Origin: Bradyrhizobium sp.
GTDB lineage: Bacteria > Pseudomonadota > Alphaproteobacteria > Rhizobiales > Xanthobacteraceae
Assembly: GCF_022844465.1 (NCBI RefSeq)
Contig: NZ_JALHLP010000002.1
Span: forward strand, 1-64,000
DNA: 64,000 bases
Direction of reading: 5' to 3'
This document shows positions 30,190 to 39,599 of the stretch, piece by piece. Position numbers and translations under genes: made by a program. The notes under the pieces are model-generated. The model was not told where the DNA came from. It saw nothing but the letters and a program-made list of their open reading frames with translations, and did not search any database. Position 1 is the first letter of the stretch; each line of letters begins with the position of its first letter.

Positions 30190-30672
30190 ATGCCCAAGAG
30201 GTCACCCCGCTCAGCGATCGGCGTCGCCGTGGCGCTGGGGCTTGCTTCGGGAGCGGCGCTGGCGGCCGGCGACCTGTCGCGACAGGCCCCGATCGAAATC
30301 ACGGTCGATCTCGGCTCGCCCGGCAAGCATGAATTCACGCCAAGGCAGTTGCGGCTCGAAACCGGCAAGCTCTACAAGCTGGTGCTGCGCAACGGCAGCA
30401 GCGACCCGCATTACTTCACCTCGCATGCGTTCTCGCAGATGGTGTTTACGCGCAAGGTGCAGGTCACGCAGCAGCAGAGCGGCAAGCCGGTGACGCTCGC
30501 CGAATTCAAGGGCGCGATCCGCGAGATTGAGGTCTATCCCGGACAATCCGCCGAATGGTGGCTGGTGCCGATCGCCGCCGGCCGGGCCAGCGACCTGCGC
30601 TGCGACATCAAGACTGCGGATGGCAAGTCGCACGCGGAGCTCGGCATGCTTGGTGAGATCATTATCGAATAA
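30190..30672 (+). CDS. Periplasmic cupredoxin-like protein
   Basis: The 160-residue protein has a signal peptide (residues 1-25, ending ALAA) and a cupredoxin domain with type 1 copper ligands in the right order: His in DPHYF, Cys in LRCDI, then His and Met in SHAELGM. It probably carries electrons or binds copper in the periplasm; such proteins also partner with iron transporters (FtrB-type). GGAGG precedes the ATG. The Fur-like palindrome upstream favours an iron-related role, as inference. Confidence 0.82.
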   Translation: MPKRSPRSAIGVAVALGLASGAALAAGDLSRQAPIEITVDLGSPGKHEFTPRQLRLETGKLYKLVLRNGSSDPHYFTSHAFSQMVFTRKVQVTQQQSGKPVTLAEFKGAIREIEVYPGQSAEWWLVPIAAGRASDLRCDIKTADGKSHAELGMLGEIIIE

Positions 30673-30677
30673 GCCCC

Positions 30678-32087
30678 TCAGGGAATCTCGTACACCACGA
30701 TCTTGTCGGCGATGCCGCGCAGCGCCGCCTGCTTCTGAATCGGCCTGATGGCCTCCTTCTCGAGAAGCGCGGCCACCGCGGGCGAATCGATCACCGGGCC
30801 GGTGATGTGAATCTCCTGCGAAGTCGAAAGGCTCTGCACGCGGGCGGCGATATTGACGGTCTGGCCGAAATAATCCTGCCGCTCGTTGAGCATCACGGCC
30901 AGACATGGGCCTTCATGAATCCCGATCTTGACGATCAGGTCCTCGGTGCCGCGCTGGGCGTTGAGCGCCGCCATCGCGGACCGCATCCGAAAACTGGCGG
31001 CAAGTGCGTGTTCCGGCCTCATGAACGTCGCCATCACAGCGTCGCCGATGGTCTTGACCACCGCGCCCTTTTCGGACGAAATGATTTCCAGCAGCGCACG
31101 GAAATGCGCGCGCACCAGGTCGAAGGCGGAGAGATCGCCGACCCGCTCGTACAGCGCCGTCGATCCCTTCAGATCGGTGAACAGGAATGTCAGCGACGTG
31201 ATCTTCAGCCGCTGGTCGATATTGAGATTGTCAGCCTTGTAGACGTCGCGGAACGTCTGGTTGGTCAGCATCCGCTTGGCAGTCAGGAATGGCTTCCTCT
31301 TTCCGAGCAGATGATGGAGGCCATCGGCGGCGATGAACACCGATGGCAGTACCCGCGCACCGGTCTGATTGTCGAGCGACAGCCGCAACGGCCCGGGACG
31401 CATGGTAGTGGTTCCGGTCGGCGCATGGACGTTGTTGTACATCAGGGATAGTTGCTGACGTTCCTTGGTGGGCTCGCCCTGGACGTCGATGAATTGCGCA
31501 GAATGGGTCACCGGCTCGAACACGATGATGAACTGCGCCGGCAATTGCAGCGACAGCACCGCCTTCTCGCCCGCCGGGAGTTCAAGTGCGTCGATCACCA
31601 CCTCCTCGGTCAGGGACTCAAACGATTCCTTGTTGAGTTCGATGCCCGAGCTCCAGAATACCTGCTTGAAATAATCCCAGATCGGCAGCGTGTTCGGGTC
31701 GTGCGCGGCGATGCGCCGGACACGCGGGCTGACGGTAAAGGCAACTTCCACCTGTTCGTCGACCGAGGCCTCGTAACCCGCCGCGCACAGCGCGCAATTG
31801 TAATCGTCATGACGCAATGATTTCAGCGTCGAATGGGCATCGAGCACGCCGCCACAGCCCGGGCACAGCACGTTCCAGGTCAGTTCGAACAGGCCCAGCC
31901 GCGAAGCGTGGAGAAAGCCGGAAATCACCCGCTCTTCGTCGAGCCCGGTCCGCTTCGAGAAATCCAGGACGTTGATCCGGTTGAGCTGGTGATCCTCGCC
32001 GGTCTCGATGAGCGCGGCAATGGCCTCGGCCACCGCCGGGTCGGCGGTTTGCCTCAAGACCGAAAACTGTGCCTGAACGTCGCTCAT
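30678..32087 (-). CDS. Adenylate/guanylate cyclase with zinc-ribbon N-terminus
   Basis: The 469-residue protein has an N-terminal domain with a four-Cys zinc-ribbon (CPGCGG and CALCAAG, about 75-105), a middle DUF5939-like region, and a C-terminal class III nucleotide cyclase domain (about 295-440: FLFTDLKGSTALYERVGD, VKTIGDAVMATF, and FGQTVNIAARVQSLS). The metal-binding Asp and the dimer-interface residues of the cyclase are present. It makes cAMP or cGMP. No transmembrane segment is predicted, so it is cytoplasmic; the zinc-ribbon and middle domain may sense a ligand. It is convergent with the cupredoxin gene. Confidence 0.86.
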   Translation of the reverse strand: MSDVQAQFSVLRQTADPAVAEAIAALIETGEDHQLNRINVLDFSKRTGLDEERVISGFLHASRLGLFELTWNVLCPGCGGVLDAHSTLKSLRHDDYNCALCAAGYEASVDEQVEVAFTVSPRVRRIAAHDPNTLPIWDYFKQVFWSSGIELNKESFESLTEEVVIDALELPAGEKAVLSLQLPAQFIIVFEPVTHSAQFIDVQGEPTKERQQLSLMYNNVHAPTGTTTMRPGPLRLSLDNQTGARVLPSVFIAADGLHHLLGKRKPFLTAKRMLTNQTFRDVYKADNLNIDQRLKITSLTFLFTDLKGSTALYERVGDLSAFDLVRAHFRALLEIISSEKGAVVKTIGDAVMATFMRPEHALAASFRMRSAMAALNAQRGTEDLIVKIGIHEGPCLAVMLNERQDYFGQTVNIAARVQSLSTSQEIHITGPVIDSPAVAALLEKEAIRPIQKQAALRGIADKIVVYEIP

Positions 32088-32170
32088 GCCGGTGCCTTAG
32101 ATGATGGTTCGAGAATGGCGGCGCAAGACGCGCTTTTTTGCAACGCTCTTCTTCACTCGAACCGGCATTC

Positions 32171-32193
32171 ACCCCCGGATCAGGTCCGGGGGT
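32171..32193 (-). terminator. Hairpin after the P450 gene
   Basis: ACCCCCGGA-TCAGG-TCCGGGGGT, a perfect 9-bp stem, lies 15 bp past the P450 stop and before the cyclase gene on the same strand. No T-tract follows. Confidence 0.4.
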
Positions 32194-32207
32194 ATGCTGA
32201 TGCCATG

Positions 32208-33593
32208 CTATCGCGGCGTGATCGCAAACATCGGCGAGCGGTCGGGCTGGGTCGTCACCACGCCGACCGGCATCACCGGGGCCTTGTCGGCCAGGCCGAC
32301 CCGGAACGCGCCGATCATCTTCGCCAGCGCCAGGGTCGCTTCCACCAGCGCGAAATGCGCGCCGATGCAGACCCGCGCGCCGACGCCGAACGGCAGATAG
32401 GCGAAGCGATCCGGCGGCGTGCCGGTCATGAAGCGCGACGGCATGAAGGCGTTCGGTTCGCGCCAGAGCTTTTCGTGCCGGTGCAGCAGCCATGGCGCGA
32501 TCAGGATCACGTCCTTGGGCTTGACCGGCCTGCCCGCGATTACATCCGGCCCGGCCGCCGCGCGCGCGATCAGGAACGCCGGCGGATAGAGCCGCATGGT
32601 CTCGTCCATCACCGCGCGGGTGAATCTGAGCCGCTCGATATCGAGCGCGCCGTTGACGGTCGCAGCCGAGACCTCCCCCGCCACCTGCTCCTGCGTCGCA
32701 GGATCAAGCGCGAGCAGGTAGAGCGCCCAGAACAGCGCCGTCGCCGTCGTCTCATGGCCGGCCAAAATCATCGTCGCGACCTGGTCGCCGAGCTGTTCAT
32801 CGGTGAAGGCCTCGCCGGTTTCCGGATCGCGCGCGTCGCCCATCAGGTCGAACAGGTCGCGCGCCGGCGCGCCCGCGTTCTTGCCGGCAACGCGGCGCTC
32901 GGCCATCAGCATGGCGACGAACGCGGTCCAGCGCTTGCGAAAGCGGGCGCGTGCGAAATCCTGCGGGCTCGGCCAGTTCAGCGGCAGCAGCAGATCGAGA
33001 ACATGCGGGCGCGCCAGCCGCTCGCCATACTCCATCACGAAATCGCGCAGCGCGGCGCCGTGGCGGTCCATCCCGAACGAGAACATGGTGCGGCCGGCGA
33101 TTTCCAGCGTCATCCGCTGCATCGCCTCGCGCAGGTCGACGGGGGCGTTGCTGGAAGCCCTGAGCTTGGCGATCGTGTCGTCGGTCGCAGCCAGCATGTG
33201 CGGAACCAGCGTCATCACCGCCCGCGGGGTAAAGGCCGGCGCCAGGGTGCGCCTCTGGTGCTTCCATGCGCGCCCTTCCGCGATCAGCAGGCCTTCGCCG
33301 AGGATCGGCCGCAACACCCGGATGCCGGCCGGCGTGCGGGTATAGTTTTCGTAATTGTCTACCAGCACGTGCCGGATCGCATCCGGCGTGTTGAGAATGA
33401 AACTGCTGCGCCCGAAGAAGCGGCCCTGGACGATATCGTCCTCATAGGCGCGCTGTCCCCAGCTGCCGATCGGGCTGATGCGGATCGCCCTGATCCGGCC
33501 GAACACCGTCATGTCGTCGGGCGCGCGCGGCGGGCTCGGCGGCACCAGCGGGGCGCGGGCCAGTGGCGCATCGTGGGCTTCGGCCAGGCTCAT
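32208..33593 (-). CDS. Cytochrome P450
   Basis: The 461-residue P450 shows the I-helix motif AGHETTA, the K-helix ETMR (ExxR) and the heme-binding loop FGVGARVCIGAHFA with its proximal Cys. It hydroxylates an unknown hydrophobic substrate using electrons from a ferredoxin partner not found next to it. ATG 33593 has AAGGGA upstream. It is divergent from an MFS_3 exporter gene, which might export or import a substrate of the same pathway, as inference. Confidence 0.93.
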   Translation of the reverse strand: MSLAEAHDAPLARAPLVPPSPPRAPDDMTVFGRIRAIRISPIGSWGQRAYEDDIVQGRFFGRSSFILNTPDAIRHVLVDNYENYTRTPAGIRVLRPILGEGLLIAEGRAWKHQRRTLAPAFTPRAVMTLVPHMLAATDDTIAKLRASSNAPVDLREAMQRMTLEIAGRTMFSFGMDRHGAALRDFVMEYGERLARPHVLDLLLPLNWPSPQDFARARFRKRWTAFVAMLMAERRVAGKNAGAPARDLFDLMGDARDPETGEAFTDEQLGDQVATMILAGHETTATALFWALYLLALDPATQEQVAGEVSAATVNGALDIERLRFTRAVMDETMRLYPPAFLIARAAAGPDVIAGRPVKPKDVILIAPWLLHRHEKLWREPNAFMPSRFMTGTPPDRFAYLPFGVGARVCIGAHFALVEATLALAKMIGAFRVGLADKAPVMPVGVVTTQPDRSPMFAITPR

Positions 33594-33865
33594 CGCGTTC
33601 CCTTTCGCAGCCCGGAAACCGCTATCTTTGGGCTGAGTTTTCAATCTATGTCTTCGATCCCGGCAATGCAAAGAAACGCCGGCCGTGAAATACGGTCGGC
33701 CGCTGCGGAAACGCCGACCCTTCGGGCGCGGAACCCAGGAATGATCTTTCACCAAGCCGGGTTCCGGCGCGCCTGGGAGGTGCGGCGGCTGGACAGGTCG
33801 GGCCTTTCGCGGGCATCACTCTCAAGGGAATCAGGCCGGCGACGGCGGGGCCAACGGAACGGACC

Positions 33866-35554
33866 ATGACCGACCAACCGAAGCGTTCGCTTCTTGCGTC
33901 CGACAGCATCGCGGCGCCGTTGCGGCACGCCGTGTTCCGTCGCATCTGGATCGCCAGCCTCGTCTCCAATCTCGGCATCCTGATCCAGGGCGTCGGTGCG
34001 GCCTGGGCGATGACGCAGATGACGTCTTCGGCCGACAAGGTTGCGCTGGTGCAGACCGCGTTGATGCTGCCGGTGATGCTGATCGCGATGCCGGCCGGCG
34101 CCATCGCCGACATGCATGACCGGCGCATTGTCGCACTGGTGGCGCTGGCGATCGCGCTGGTCGGCGCGACCGTGCTGACCGTGCTGGCGTGGCTCGGCCT
34201 GGTCACGCCGAACGTGCTGCTGGCGCTGTGCTTCGTGATCGGCAGCGGCATGGCGCTGTTTGGTCCGGCCTGGCAGGCCTCGGTCAGCGAGCAGGTGCCG
34301 GCGGAAACCCTGCCGTCGGCCGTCGCGCTCAACGGCATCAGCTACAACATTGCGCGCAGCTTCGGGCCGGCGGTCGGCGGCATCGTGGTCGCGACCGCGG
34401 GCGCGGTTGCGGCGTTCGCGGCCAACGCGCTGCTCTATCTGCCGCTGATGTTTGTGCTGTTGCTGTGGAAGCGCGCCAACGAGCCATCGCGGCTGCCGCG
34501 CGAGCGTCTCAACCGCGCCATCGTCTCGGGCGTGCGCTACATCGCCAATTCACCCTCGATCCGCACCGTGCTGGCGCGGACGCTGGTCACCGGAATCATC
34601 GGCGGTTCGGTCTCGGCGCTGTTGCCGCTGGTTGCGCGCGACCTGCTGAATGGCGGCGCGCAGACCTACGGCATCATGCTCGGGGCCTTCGGCATGGGCG
34701 CGGTGATCGGCGCGCTGAATATTGCCGAGGTGCGCCGGCGCATGAGCGGCGAGGCGGCGGTCCGCGCCTGCGCGATCTCGATGGCCGGCGCGATCGCGGC
34801 CGTCGCCATGAGCACGCATCCGGTACTGACGGCGATCGCCCTGGTGCTGGCCGGCGCGGTCTGGATGCTGGCGGTGGCCTTGTTCAATATCGGCGTCCAG
34901 CTCTCGGCGCCGCGCTGGGTCGCGGGCCGCTCGCTGGCGGCGTTCCAGGCCTCGATCGCCGGCGGTATCGCGGTCGGAAGCTGGGGCTGGGGCCATCTCA
35001 CCGATCTCGCCGGGGTCGAGGTCGCGCTGCTGGTTTCGGCCGGGTTGATGCTGGTATCCCCGCTGCTCGGCATCTGGCTGCGGATGCCGCCGGTCGGCGC
35101 ACGCAACGAGGACTCCACCGAAATTCTCGCCGACCCCGAAGTGCGGCTGTCGTTGACCGGGCGCAGCGGCCCGCTGGTGGTCGAGATCGAGTATCGCGTC
35201 GCGCAGGCCAGCGCCCGCGCGTTCCACAACGTGATGCAGGAAGTGCAACTCAGCCGCCAGCGCAACGGCGCCTATGGCTGGTCGATCGCGCGCGACATCG
35301 CCGACCCCGAATTGTGGACCGAACGCTATCACTGCCCGACCTGGCTGGATTATCTGCGCCAACGCAACCGCCCGACCCAGTCCGAGCGGGCATTGCACCA
35401 GCGCGCGATCGACTTTCATCTCGGGCCCGAGCCGGTACGGGTTCGCCGCATGCTGGAACGGCCGTTCGGCTCGGTGCGCTGGAAGGAAGACACCCCCGAC
35501 CGCGCCGCCAACGAGGTCCTGCCGGTCGCGACCGCGGCAGGCAGCAGCACCTGA
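33866..35554 (+). CDS. MFS_3 family exporter with C-terminal soluble domain
   Basis: The 562-residue protein has twelve hydrophobic segments over about residues 20-410, matching the MFS_3 (PF05977, EntS-like) family, with DMHDRR in loop 2-3. The last about 130 residues (VVEIEYRVAQASARAFHNVMQEVQ ... ERYHCPTWLDYLRQ) are a ferredoxin-like ABM domain often fused to this family. Such carriers export siderophores or drugs. ATG 33866 is used. The gene is followed by a TRAP operon with a 200-bp gap. Confidence 0.86.
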   Translation: MTDQPKRSLLASDSIAAPLRHAVFRRIWIASLVSNLGILIQGVGAAWAMTQMTSSADKVALVQTALMLPVMLIAMPAGAIADMHDRRIVALVALAIALVGATVLTVLAWLGLVTPNVLLALCFVIGSGMALFGPAWQASVSEQVPAETLPSAVALNGISYNIARSFGPAVGGIVVATAGAVAAFAANALLYLPLMFVLLLWKRANEPSRLPRERLNRAIVSGVRYIANSPSIRTVLARTLVTGIIGGSVSALLPLVARDLLNGGAQTYGIMLGAFGMGAVIGALNIAEVRRRMSGEAAVRACAISMAGAIAAVAMSTHPVLTAIALVLAGAVWMLAVALFNIGVQLSAPRWVAGRSLAAFQASIAGGIAVGSWGWGHLTDLAGVEVALLVSAGLMLVSPLLGIWLRMPPVGARNEDSTEILADPEVRLSLTGRSGPLVVEIEYRVAQASARAFHNVMQEVQLSRQRNGAYGWSIARDIADPELWTERYHCPTWLDYLRQRNRPTQSERALHQRAIDFHLGPEPVRVRRMLERPFGSVRWKEDTPDRAANEVLPVATAAGSST

Positions 35555-35754
35555 CCGGACCCGCTACCCGCGATCGCCTGTTCTCGGTTGCACCCTTAAC
35601 CTTAACCCGGTGGGGAGCCTGGCGCCGCGCCGGTTTCTGCCCACGACTTTAGCCGCATGGACGCAACGCCTGCTTGCCAAAACTCGCGGCCCGCCTCTAG
35701 AGTTCGCCCCAATCCAGCCGGCCAGCAAGGGCCGGTTCAACCGGGAGGACGTCG

Positions 35755-36891
35755 ATGACCAAACCGACCAAGGGCAAGAGTTCAACACGTCGCAACTTTC
35801 TGAAGGCCGCCGCCGCCGGCGCCGCGGCAACCGTCGCTGCGCCGAACATCGCAAGCGCACAGGGTCCGGTCAGCATGCGCTGGCAGAGCACCTGGCCCGC
35901 CAAGGACATTTTCCACGAATACGCGCTCGACTTCGCCAAGAAGGTCAACGACATGACCGGCGGCGACCTGAAGATCGAGGTGCTTCCGGCCGGCGCGGTG
36001 GTCCCGGCTTTCGGCCTGCTCGACGCGGTATCCAAGGGCACGCTCGATGGCGGCCACGGCGTGCTGGTCTATCACTACGGCAAGCAGAACGCGCTGGCGC
36101 TGTGGGGCTCCGGACCGGGCTACGCGATGGACGCCAACATGCTGCTGGCCTGGCACAAATATGGTGGCGGCAAGGAACTGCTGGCCAAGCTCTACGCCTC
36201 GATCAACGCCAATGTGGTCTCGTTCCCCTACGGACCGATGCCGACCCAGCCGCTCGGCTGGTTCAAGAAGCCGGTGACCAAGGCGGAAGATCTCCAGGGC
36301 GTCAAGTTCCGGACGGTCGGCATCTCGATCGACGTGTTTACCGGGCTCGGCGCCGCCGTCAACGCGCTGCCGGGCGGCGAGATCGTTTCGGCGATGGACC
36401 GCGGCCTGCTCGACGCGGCCGAGTTCAACAACGCGACGTCGGATCGCATCCTCGGCTTCGCCGACGTTTCCAAGGTCTGCATGCTGCAGAGCTACCACCA
36501 GAACGCCGAGCAGTTCGAAATCATGTTCAACAAGACGAAATACGACGCCCTGCCCGAAAAGATGAAGGCGATCATCGCGGTCGCCACCGAGGCCGCGGGG
36601 CAGGACATGGCCTGGAAGGCGATCGACCGCTATTCCAAGGATTACGAAGAGCTGCAGACCAAGGACAAGGTCAAGTTCTACAAGACGCCGGACTCGATCC
36701 TGCAGAAGCAGCTGGAGATCTACGACCAGGTCGTGGAGAAGAAGTCGGCGGAAAATCCGCTGTTCAAGGAAATCGTCGAATCCCAGATCGCGTTCGCCAA
36801 GCGGGCGACGCAGTGGGAGCAAGACACGGTGGTCAGCCGCCGCATGGCCTACAACCACTATTTCGGCCCCAACGCCAAGAAGCGGACTTGA
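35755..36891 (+). CDS. dctP: TRAP transporter substrate-binding protein, Tat-exported
   Basis: The 378-residue DctP-type binding protein has a twin-arginine signal (STRRNFLKAAAAG, cleavage after IASA). It binds a carboxylate in the periplasm and delivers it to DctQM. The middle region, with VKFRTVGISIDVFTGLGAAVNALPGGEI, carries the conserved Arg for carboxylate binding and resembles the 2-oxoacid/monocarboxylate TakP group. GGGAGGAC precedes the ATG. A hairpin terminator follows before dctQ. Confidence 0.9.
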   Translation: MTKPTKGKSSTRRNFLKAAAAGAAATVAAPNIASAQGPVSMRWQSTWPAKDIFHEYALDFAKKVNDMTGGDLKIEVLPAGAVVPAFGLLDAVSKGTLDGGHGVLVYHYGKQNALALWGSGPGYAMDANMLLAWHKYGGGKELLAKLYASINANVVSFPYGPMPTQPLGWFKKPVTKAEDLQGVKFRTVGISIDVFTGLGAAVNALPGGEIVSAMDRGLLDAAEFNNATSDRILGFADVSKVCMLQSYHQNAEQFEIMFNKTKYDALPEKMKAIIAVATEAAGQDMAWKAIDRYSKDYEELQTKDKVKFYKTPDSILQKQLEIYDQVVEKKSAENPLFKEIVESQIAFAKRATQWEQDTVVSRRMAYNHYFGPNAKKRT

Positions 36892-36914
36892 CGTAGCCGT
36901 CCACGCGAATAAGC

Positions 36915-36952
36915 CATCATCCGGGACAGCAATGTCCCGGATGATGCTTTTT
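36915..36952 (+). terminator. Intra-operon hairpin terminator/attenuator
   Basis: A perfect 14-bp stem with a GCAA tetraloop is followed by CTTTTTC, between dctP and dctQ. It should reduce transcription into dctQM or protect the dctP mRNA end, giving the excess of binding protein that transporters need. Confidence 0.75.
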
Positions 36953-37001
36953 CTGCGATACATGCTGCTCTGACCATTCCCTCGATTTGCGGCCCGGCCC
37001 C

Positions 37002-37670
37002 ATGAACGCGCAGCGCTTCCTGCACACCATCGACGGCATCAGCACCTGGTTCGGCAAGGCCGCCGCGTGGCTGATCGTCGGGCTGATGGCGCTGGTCTGC
37101 GCCGAGGTGTTCAAGCGCTACGTTCTCAACATGCCGACGGCGTGGATCTTCGACGCCTCCAACATGCTCTACGGCACGCTGTTCATGGTCGGCGGCGCCT
37201 ACACGCTGGCGCAGAACGCCCATGTCCGCGGCGACTTCCTCTACAGCTCGATGCGGCCGCGGACCCAGGCGTCGCTCGACCTCGTGCTCTACATCGTGTT
37301 TTTCCTGCCCGGCATTGCCGCACTGGCCTATGCGGGCTGGGACTACGCGTCGGCGTCGTGGGTCATCAACGAGCATTCCAACGTGACCGCCGACGGGCCG
37401 CCGGTCTACCCCTTCAAGTTCATGATCCCGCTCGCCGGCGCGCTGTTGCTGCTGCAGGGCGCGGCCGAGATCACCCGCTGCGTGGTGTGCCTGAAGACCG
37501 GCGTGTGGCCGAGCCGGCTCAAGGACGTCAGCGAGATCGACGTCGTCGAGGAACAGCTGGCGCACAGCGAGCATGTCGACGAGGCGACGCGCAGGGAGGC
37601 GATCGCGCACGCCCAGGAGATCGAGGAAAGCGCGCGGCAGCGCGGCATGGGCGGGGACTTGCAGCGATGA
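37002..37670 (+). CDS. dctQ: TRAP transporter small permease subunit
   Basis: The 222-residue protein has four hydrophobic helices (about 20-42, 55-75, 92-115, 142-162), as in DctQ, with PTAWIFDASNMLYGTLFMVGGAY. It pairs with DctM in the inner membrane. The C-terminal 60 residues form a charged helical tail rich in Glu/Ala/Arg. ATG 37002 starts it. Its stop TGA overlaps the dctM ATG (ATGA). Confidence 0.87.
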   Translation: MNAQRFLHTIDGISTWFGKAAAWLIVGLMALVCAEVFKRYVLNMPTAWIFDASNMLYGTLFMVGGAYTLAQNAHVRGDFLYSSMRPRTQASLDLVLYIVFFLPGIAALAYAGWDYASASWVINEHSNVTADGPPVYPFKFMIPLAGALLLLQGAAEITRCVVCLKTGVWPSRLKDVSEIDVVEEQLAHSEHVDEATRREAIAHAQEIEESARQRGMGGDLQR

Positions 37671-39547
37671 GCGATCCGGCACTCGGACTTCTGATGCTCG
37701 GGCTCATCGTGGTCGTGATCATGATGGGCTTCCCGACGGCGTTTACGCTGATGGGGCTCGGCATGTTCTTCGGCTTCTTCGCCTATTACCGCGGCGGCGA
37801 GGCCTGGTCCGACAATCACATCTTCGACCTGATGGTCCAGCGCACCTATGGCGCCATGACCAATGACGTCCTGATCTCGATCCCGCTGTTCGTGCTGATG
37901 GGCTACGTGATGGAGCGCGGCGCGCTGGTCGACAAGATGTTCTATTCGATCCAGCTTGCGTTCCGCCGCGTGCCGGCCTCGCTCGCGGTCGCAACGCTGA
38001 TCGTCTGCACGTTCTGGGGCATCGCTTCCGGCCTGGTCGGCGCCGTGGTGGTGCTGATGGGCGTCATCGCCTTCAACCCGATGCTGAAGGCCGGATACGA
38101 CGTCAAGCTCGCGTCCGGCGTCATCACCGCCGGCGGCACGCTCGGCATCCTGATCCCGCCCTCGGTGATGATCATCGTCTATGCGGCGGTGGCCGGACAA
38201 TCGGTGGTGAAGCTTTATGCCGCGGCGATGTTCCCGGGATTCTTCCTGGCGTTCCTGTATCTCGTCTATGTCATCGGCTGGGCGCTGCTGAATCCGAAGA
38301 TCGCGCCAAAGCTTCCCGAATCCGAAACCCGCGTGCCGGTCCGGCCATGGATCACCGAGTTGCAGCGGGCCTATTCGCGCAAGATGCTGCCGACGCTGGC
38401 TGCCGCGGTGCTGGCGCCGGGCCGGGCCATGAACATCCAGGTCGACGGTGCGCGGCTGCGCTATCCGGTGCTGCTGAAGAATTTCGGCTTTGCGCTGGTG
38501 CCGCTGGTGTTGACGGCGGCGACGCTGTGGGCGGCGTGGTGGTACGTGGTGATTCACCAGCAGCCGGACCTCCCGCCAACCGTGGCGGCCTCGACGCTGC
38601 AAAAGGCGAACGACGCGCCGCAGCCGCTTGGCGCCGGCGCCGCTTCCCAGCCGGCGGAAGAGAAGCTGCAGGAGCTTGGCGGCGGCCGGTCCGGCGCCGC
38701 GACCCACAGCGAGCCGGAAGCGCTGCAGCAGATGGGCAGCGCCGAACTGCGCAGCACCATCGCCACGCCCTCCTACACCGGGCCGCCGCCGGAGTTCTAT
38801 GTCTACTTCGCGTTCATCGCCGGCATCTTCGGGCTGGTGCTGCTGTATTATTACTGGATCATGGAAGCCGAGCAGTTCGAGATCCTGCGACTGCTGGTCT
38901 CATCGGTGATGCCGCTCGGCATCCTGACGGCGGTGGTGCTGGCGGTGATCCTGCTCGGACTCACCACCGCCACGGAATCGGCCGCGGTCGGCGCCGCCGG
39001 CGCGTTCCTGCTGGCGTTCATGGCCCGGACGCTGGACTGGAAACGCACCAAGGAGGCGGTGTTCCTGACCGCGAAAACCACCTCGATGGTGTGCTGGCTG
39101 TTCGTCGGCTCGGCGCTGTTCTCGGCGGTGTTCGCCCTCCTCGGCGGCCAGGCGCTGCTGGAAAACTGGGTGCTGTCGCTCAACATGACGCCGGTCCAGT
39201 TCATGATCCTGTCGCAGGCGATCATCTTCATCCTGGGCTGGCCGCTGGAATGGACCGAGATCATCGTGATCTTCGTGCCGATCTTCCTGCCGATGCTCAA
39301 GCACTTCGGCATCGACCCGATCCTGTGGGGCGTGATGGTGTTCGTGAACCTGCAGGCCGCGTTCCTGTCGCCGCCGGTAGCGATGTCGGCGTTCTACCTG
39401 AAAGGCGTCGCGCCCAAGCATGTCACGCTGAACCAGATTTTTTCGGGCATGATGCCCTACATGTTCATCGTCATCGTCTGCCTGGTGCTGATGTATATCT
39501 GGCCCGGCATGACGCTGTGGCTGCCGAACTATCTGTACGGAAACTGA
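37667..39547 (+). CDS. dctM: TRAP transporter large permease subunit with insertion
   Basis: The 626-residue DctM-like protein is about 190 residues longer than the usual DctM. The two permease halves (about 1-205 and 405-626) are normal, with GVIAFNPMLKAGYD, TLGILIPPSVMIIVYA and, in the second half, TTATESAAVGAAGAF and FLSPPVAMSAFYLKG. Between them lies an insert with two extra hydrophobic segments (about 272-295 and 378-400) around a low-complexity Ala/Pro/Gln loop. It uses an ion gradient to import the carboxylate bound by DctP. The start overlaps the dctQ stop (ATGA at 37667), giving coupled translation. Confidence 0.85.
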   Translation: MSDPALGLLMLGLIVVVIMMGFPTAFTLMGLGMFFGFFAYYRGGEAWSDNHIFDLMVQRTYGAMTNDVLISIPLFVLMGYVMERGALVDKMFYSIQLAFRRVPASLAVATLIVCTFWGIASGLVGAVVVLMGVIAFNPMLKAGYDVKLASGVITAGGTLGILIPPSVMIIVYAAVAGQSVVKLYAAAMFPGFFLAFLYLVYVIGWALLNPKIAPKLPESETRVPVRPWITELQRAYSRKMLPTLAAAVLAPGRAMNIQVDGARLRYPVLLKNFGFALVPLVLTAATLWAAWWYVVIHQQPDLPPTVAASTLQKANDAPQPLGAGAASQPAEEKLQELGGGRSGAATHSEPEALQQMGSAELRSTIATPSYTGPPPEFYVYFAFIAGIFGLVLLYYYWIMEAEQFEILRLLVSSVMPLGILTAVVLAVILLGLTTATESAAVGAAGAFLLAFMARTLDWKRTKEAVFLTAKTTSMVCWLFVGSALFSAVFALLGGQALLENWVLSLNMTPVQFMILSQAIIFILGWPLEWTEIIVIFVPIFLPMLKHFGIDPILWGVMVFVNLQAAFLSPPVAMSAFYLKGVAPKHVTLNQIFSGMMPYMFIVIVCLVLMYIWPGMTLWLPNYLYGN

Positions 39548-39599
39548 CGCGTTTTCCGGCGAAGCGGCCGCGGGTGCGCGTCAGGCTCAGGTGCCTATT

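Noticed and set aside
31833..33869. 678-residue forward reading frame
   Set aside because: It is antisense to the cyclase and P450 genes; its composition (His/Arg/Gln-rich) is typical of a GC-rich antisense shadow.
37067..37666. Upstream extension of dctM by 200 codons
   Set aside because: It overlaps dctQ in another frame and the ATG at 37667 gives a normal DctM N-terminus.
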